51,749 nt of DNA, taken from positions 1-51,749 of the forward strand of contig VBOX01000088.1 of the NCBI GenBank assembly GCA_005893265.1, in the 5' to 3' direction. The position numbers were made by a program, and so were the translations under genes. Below the pieces are notes generated by a model. The model was not told the DNA's origin. It made no database searches and saw only the letters and a list, made by a program, of their open reading frames with translations. This DNA comes from Candidatus Eiseniibacteriota bacterium (GTDB taxonomy: Bacteria; Eisenbacteria; RBG-16-71-46; SZUA-252). This document shows positions 51,558-51,749 of the stretch, piece after piece. Position 1 is the stretch's first letter; each line of letters begins with the position of its first letter.

Positions 51558-51749
51558 TTACTTCAAGATCGTGATCGTGTTCTTGAAGATCCCATCCACC
51601 GTCACCCCACGAACGAAGTAGACGCCGGATGCCAGCTTCTCACCTCTCTGGCCGCGGCCGTCAATCCTCGCCTCGTGATCTCCCGCTCCCATGAACGTCT
51701 CCGTCACGATCGTCCGGACGAGCCGCCCCTGGAGATCGAACATCTCCAC
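51558..51749 (-). CDS. C-terminal FlgD/type-A-sorting-like segment of an exported protein (5' end outside window)
   Basis: The frame is open to the right window edge, so only the last 63 residues are visible. They form the beta-sandwich tail seen at the end of many secreted proteins in FCB-group bacteria: VEMFDLQGRLVRTIV, GAGDHEARIDGRGQRGEKLA and SGVYFVRGV, ending NTITILK. Such tails resemble type IX secretion sorting domains or FlgD-like Ig folds and mark large exported proteins. The catalytic or binding part lies outside the window. A strong terminator follows. Confidence 0.8.
   Translation of the reverse strand: MEMFDLQGRLVRTIVTETFMGAGDHEARIDGRGQRGEKLASGVYFVRGVTVDGIFKNTITILK

Overview
The window is a G+C-rich, gene-dense stretch of a Gram-negative bacterial chromosome. 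It has outer-membrane barrels, lipoproteins, a SPOR protein, an RND-type adaptor with a MacB-like permease, and no rRNA, CRISPR array, phage or insertion sequence. The truncated protein at the right edge ends in a FlgD/type-A-sorting-like segment (SGVYFVRGVTVDG...). With the high G+C and many two-component genes, this suggests a deep-branching FCB-group lineage, for example Candidatus Eisenbacteria or a relative. That placement is inference; no marker gene here settles it.

Layout. 1-1583: end of an efflux adaptor and a MacB-like permease. 1620-9016: signal transduction (MASE1/PAS hybrid histidine kinase; a sigma-54 NtrC-type regulator with a partner kinase whose ATP site looks degenerate), a DUF948-like protein and a GT4 glycosyltransferase. 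9469-11102: small stress-type proteins (YtxH, stand-alone LigD 3'-phosphoesterase, CBS pair). 11452-15873: a tight three-gene unit of an outer-membrane barrel, a secreted kinase-like protein and an ATP/ADP-translocase-family transporter. 15870-23905: metabolic and housekeeping genes (fatty-acid hydroxylase, class V aminotransferase, DEAD-box helicase, NTF2-like protein, D-amino-acid dehydrogenase coupled to a DCC-lipase-maturation-factor fusion, NUDIX, CheY-like regulator).

24168-31251 is a one-directional envelope and stress block. It holds an RsbW-like kinase, a STAS protein, an ECF sigma factor and its anti-sigma factor, then a membrane-anchored repeat protein (nine-residue repeats flanking an 11-residue tandem array), a secreted metalloprotease-propeller-barrel fusion and a PrsW-type intramembrane protease. 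A class A penicillin-binding protein diverges from it.

34616-41857 is a glucan/trehalose region: a glycogen-debranching-type gene that appears frameshifted by an internal deletion, and a coupled operon otsA-like, otsB, membrane protein, DUF5752-like, TreT-like. 41841-51749 is surface polysaccharide and sugar metabolism on the minus strand: methyltransferase, a 5'-damaged GT2 gene, O-antigen ligase with TPRs, SWIB protein, tRNA-Gly, glycogen synthase, galT, SPOR lipoprotein, mannose-1-phosphate guanylyltransferase, sugar transferase, and the C-terminal sorting segment of an exported protein.

The most unusual items are the barrel / kinase-like / nucleotide-transporter unit (11452-15873), the composite repeat protein with its protease neighbours (24168-29020), and two genes that have each lost a conserved segment with a frameshift (about 36510 and 43550).
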